The notes under the pieces: model-generated
What the model was told of the DNA's origin: nothing
The model's input: the letters and a program-made list of their open reading frames with translations, nothing else
The model's database searches: none
Part shown: in pieces, positions 63,991 through 64,000 of the stretch
How the letters are laid out: every line of letters starts with the position of its first letter
Position numbering within the stretch: the first letter of the stretch is position 1
Made by a program: the position numbers and the translations under genes
NCBI GenBank assembly: GCA_914767715.1
Contig: OU612066.1
Location: forward strand, 625,001-689,000
DNA: 64,000 nucleotides
Reading direction: 5' to 3'
Source: Membranipora membranacea
Lineage: Eukaryota; Bryozoa; Gymnolaemata; Cheilostomatida; Membraniporidae

Positions 63991-64000
63991 CTTATATTCA

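Overview
This is nuclear DNA of an animal. The protein genes are split into many small exons with GT-AG introns, many only 100-1000 bases long. Products have clear one-to-one metazoan counterparts: an HCN-type channel, mitochondrial ribosomal protein L39, LRRC42, CDK9, HSPA12, GALT, RBM24/38 and the Flower protein CACFD1. The DNA is AT-rich, gene-dense and loaded with small transposons. That suggests a compact invertebrate genome, possibly an early-branching animal such as a sponge; the exact lineage cannot be fixed from the sequence alone. I built gene models by joining exons whose splice phases agree. Several give whole-protein lengths very close to the human ones as I recall them: MRPL39 339 aa, RBM24/38 235 aa, GALT 350 aa, CDK9 392 aa, CACFD1 180 aa.

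Layout, left to right. 1-2064: C-terminal end of an HCN-type channel (+). 2504-8747: MRPL39 (-), converging on it, with a LINE fragment and a 1.65-kb minisatellite in its introns. 9929-12771: LRRC42 (-), whose 5' part lies in or beyond a dense transposon cluster (12.8-17.6 kb: LINE fragments, hAT-like MITE, large fold-back, a perfect 177-base palindrome, a Mutator-like element). 17701-22027: CDK9 (+). 23138-37180: an HSPA12-type Hsp70 with a long disordered N-terminal extension (+). 37855-39481: two small membrane-protein ORFs 56 bases apart (+). 40098-44920: GALT (-). 44.9-49.2 kb: intergenic with a LINE fragment. 49193-52946: RBM24/38 (-). 53-61.2 kb: intergenic with a decayed tRNA-SINE, a hAT MITE and a second, apparently identical Mutator-like copy. 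61210-63580: CACFD1/Flower (+).

The genes are unrelated housekeeping or developmental loci and do not form one pathway. The most unusual signal is structural. In three genes (MRPL39, GALT, CACFD1) a long tandem array is made of units that contain the conserved end of a coding exon plus what follows it: the 5' splice site in MRPL39 and GALT, the stop codon in CACFD1. Because the coding half of each unit encodes residues conserved in the protein family or fixed by the CDS, the arrays must have grown out of the exon edges. They create dozens of extra candidate splice donors, or repeated in-frame stops, next to real genes.
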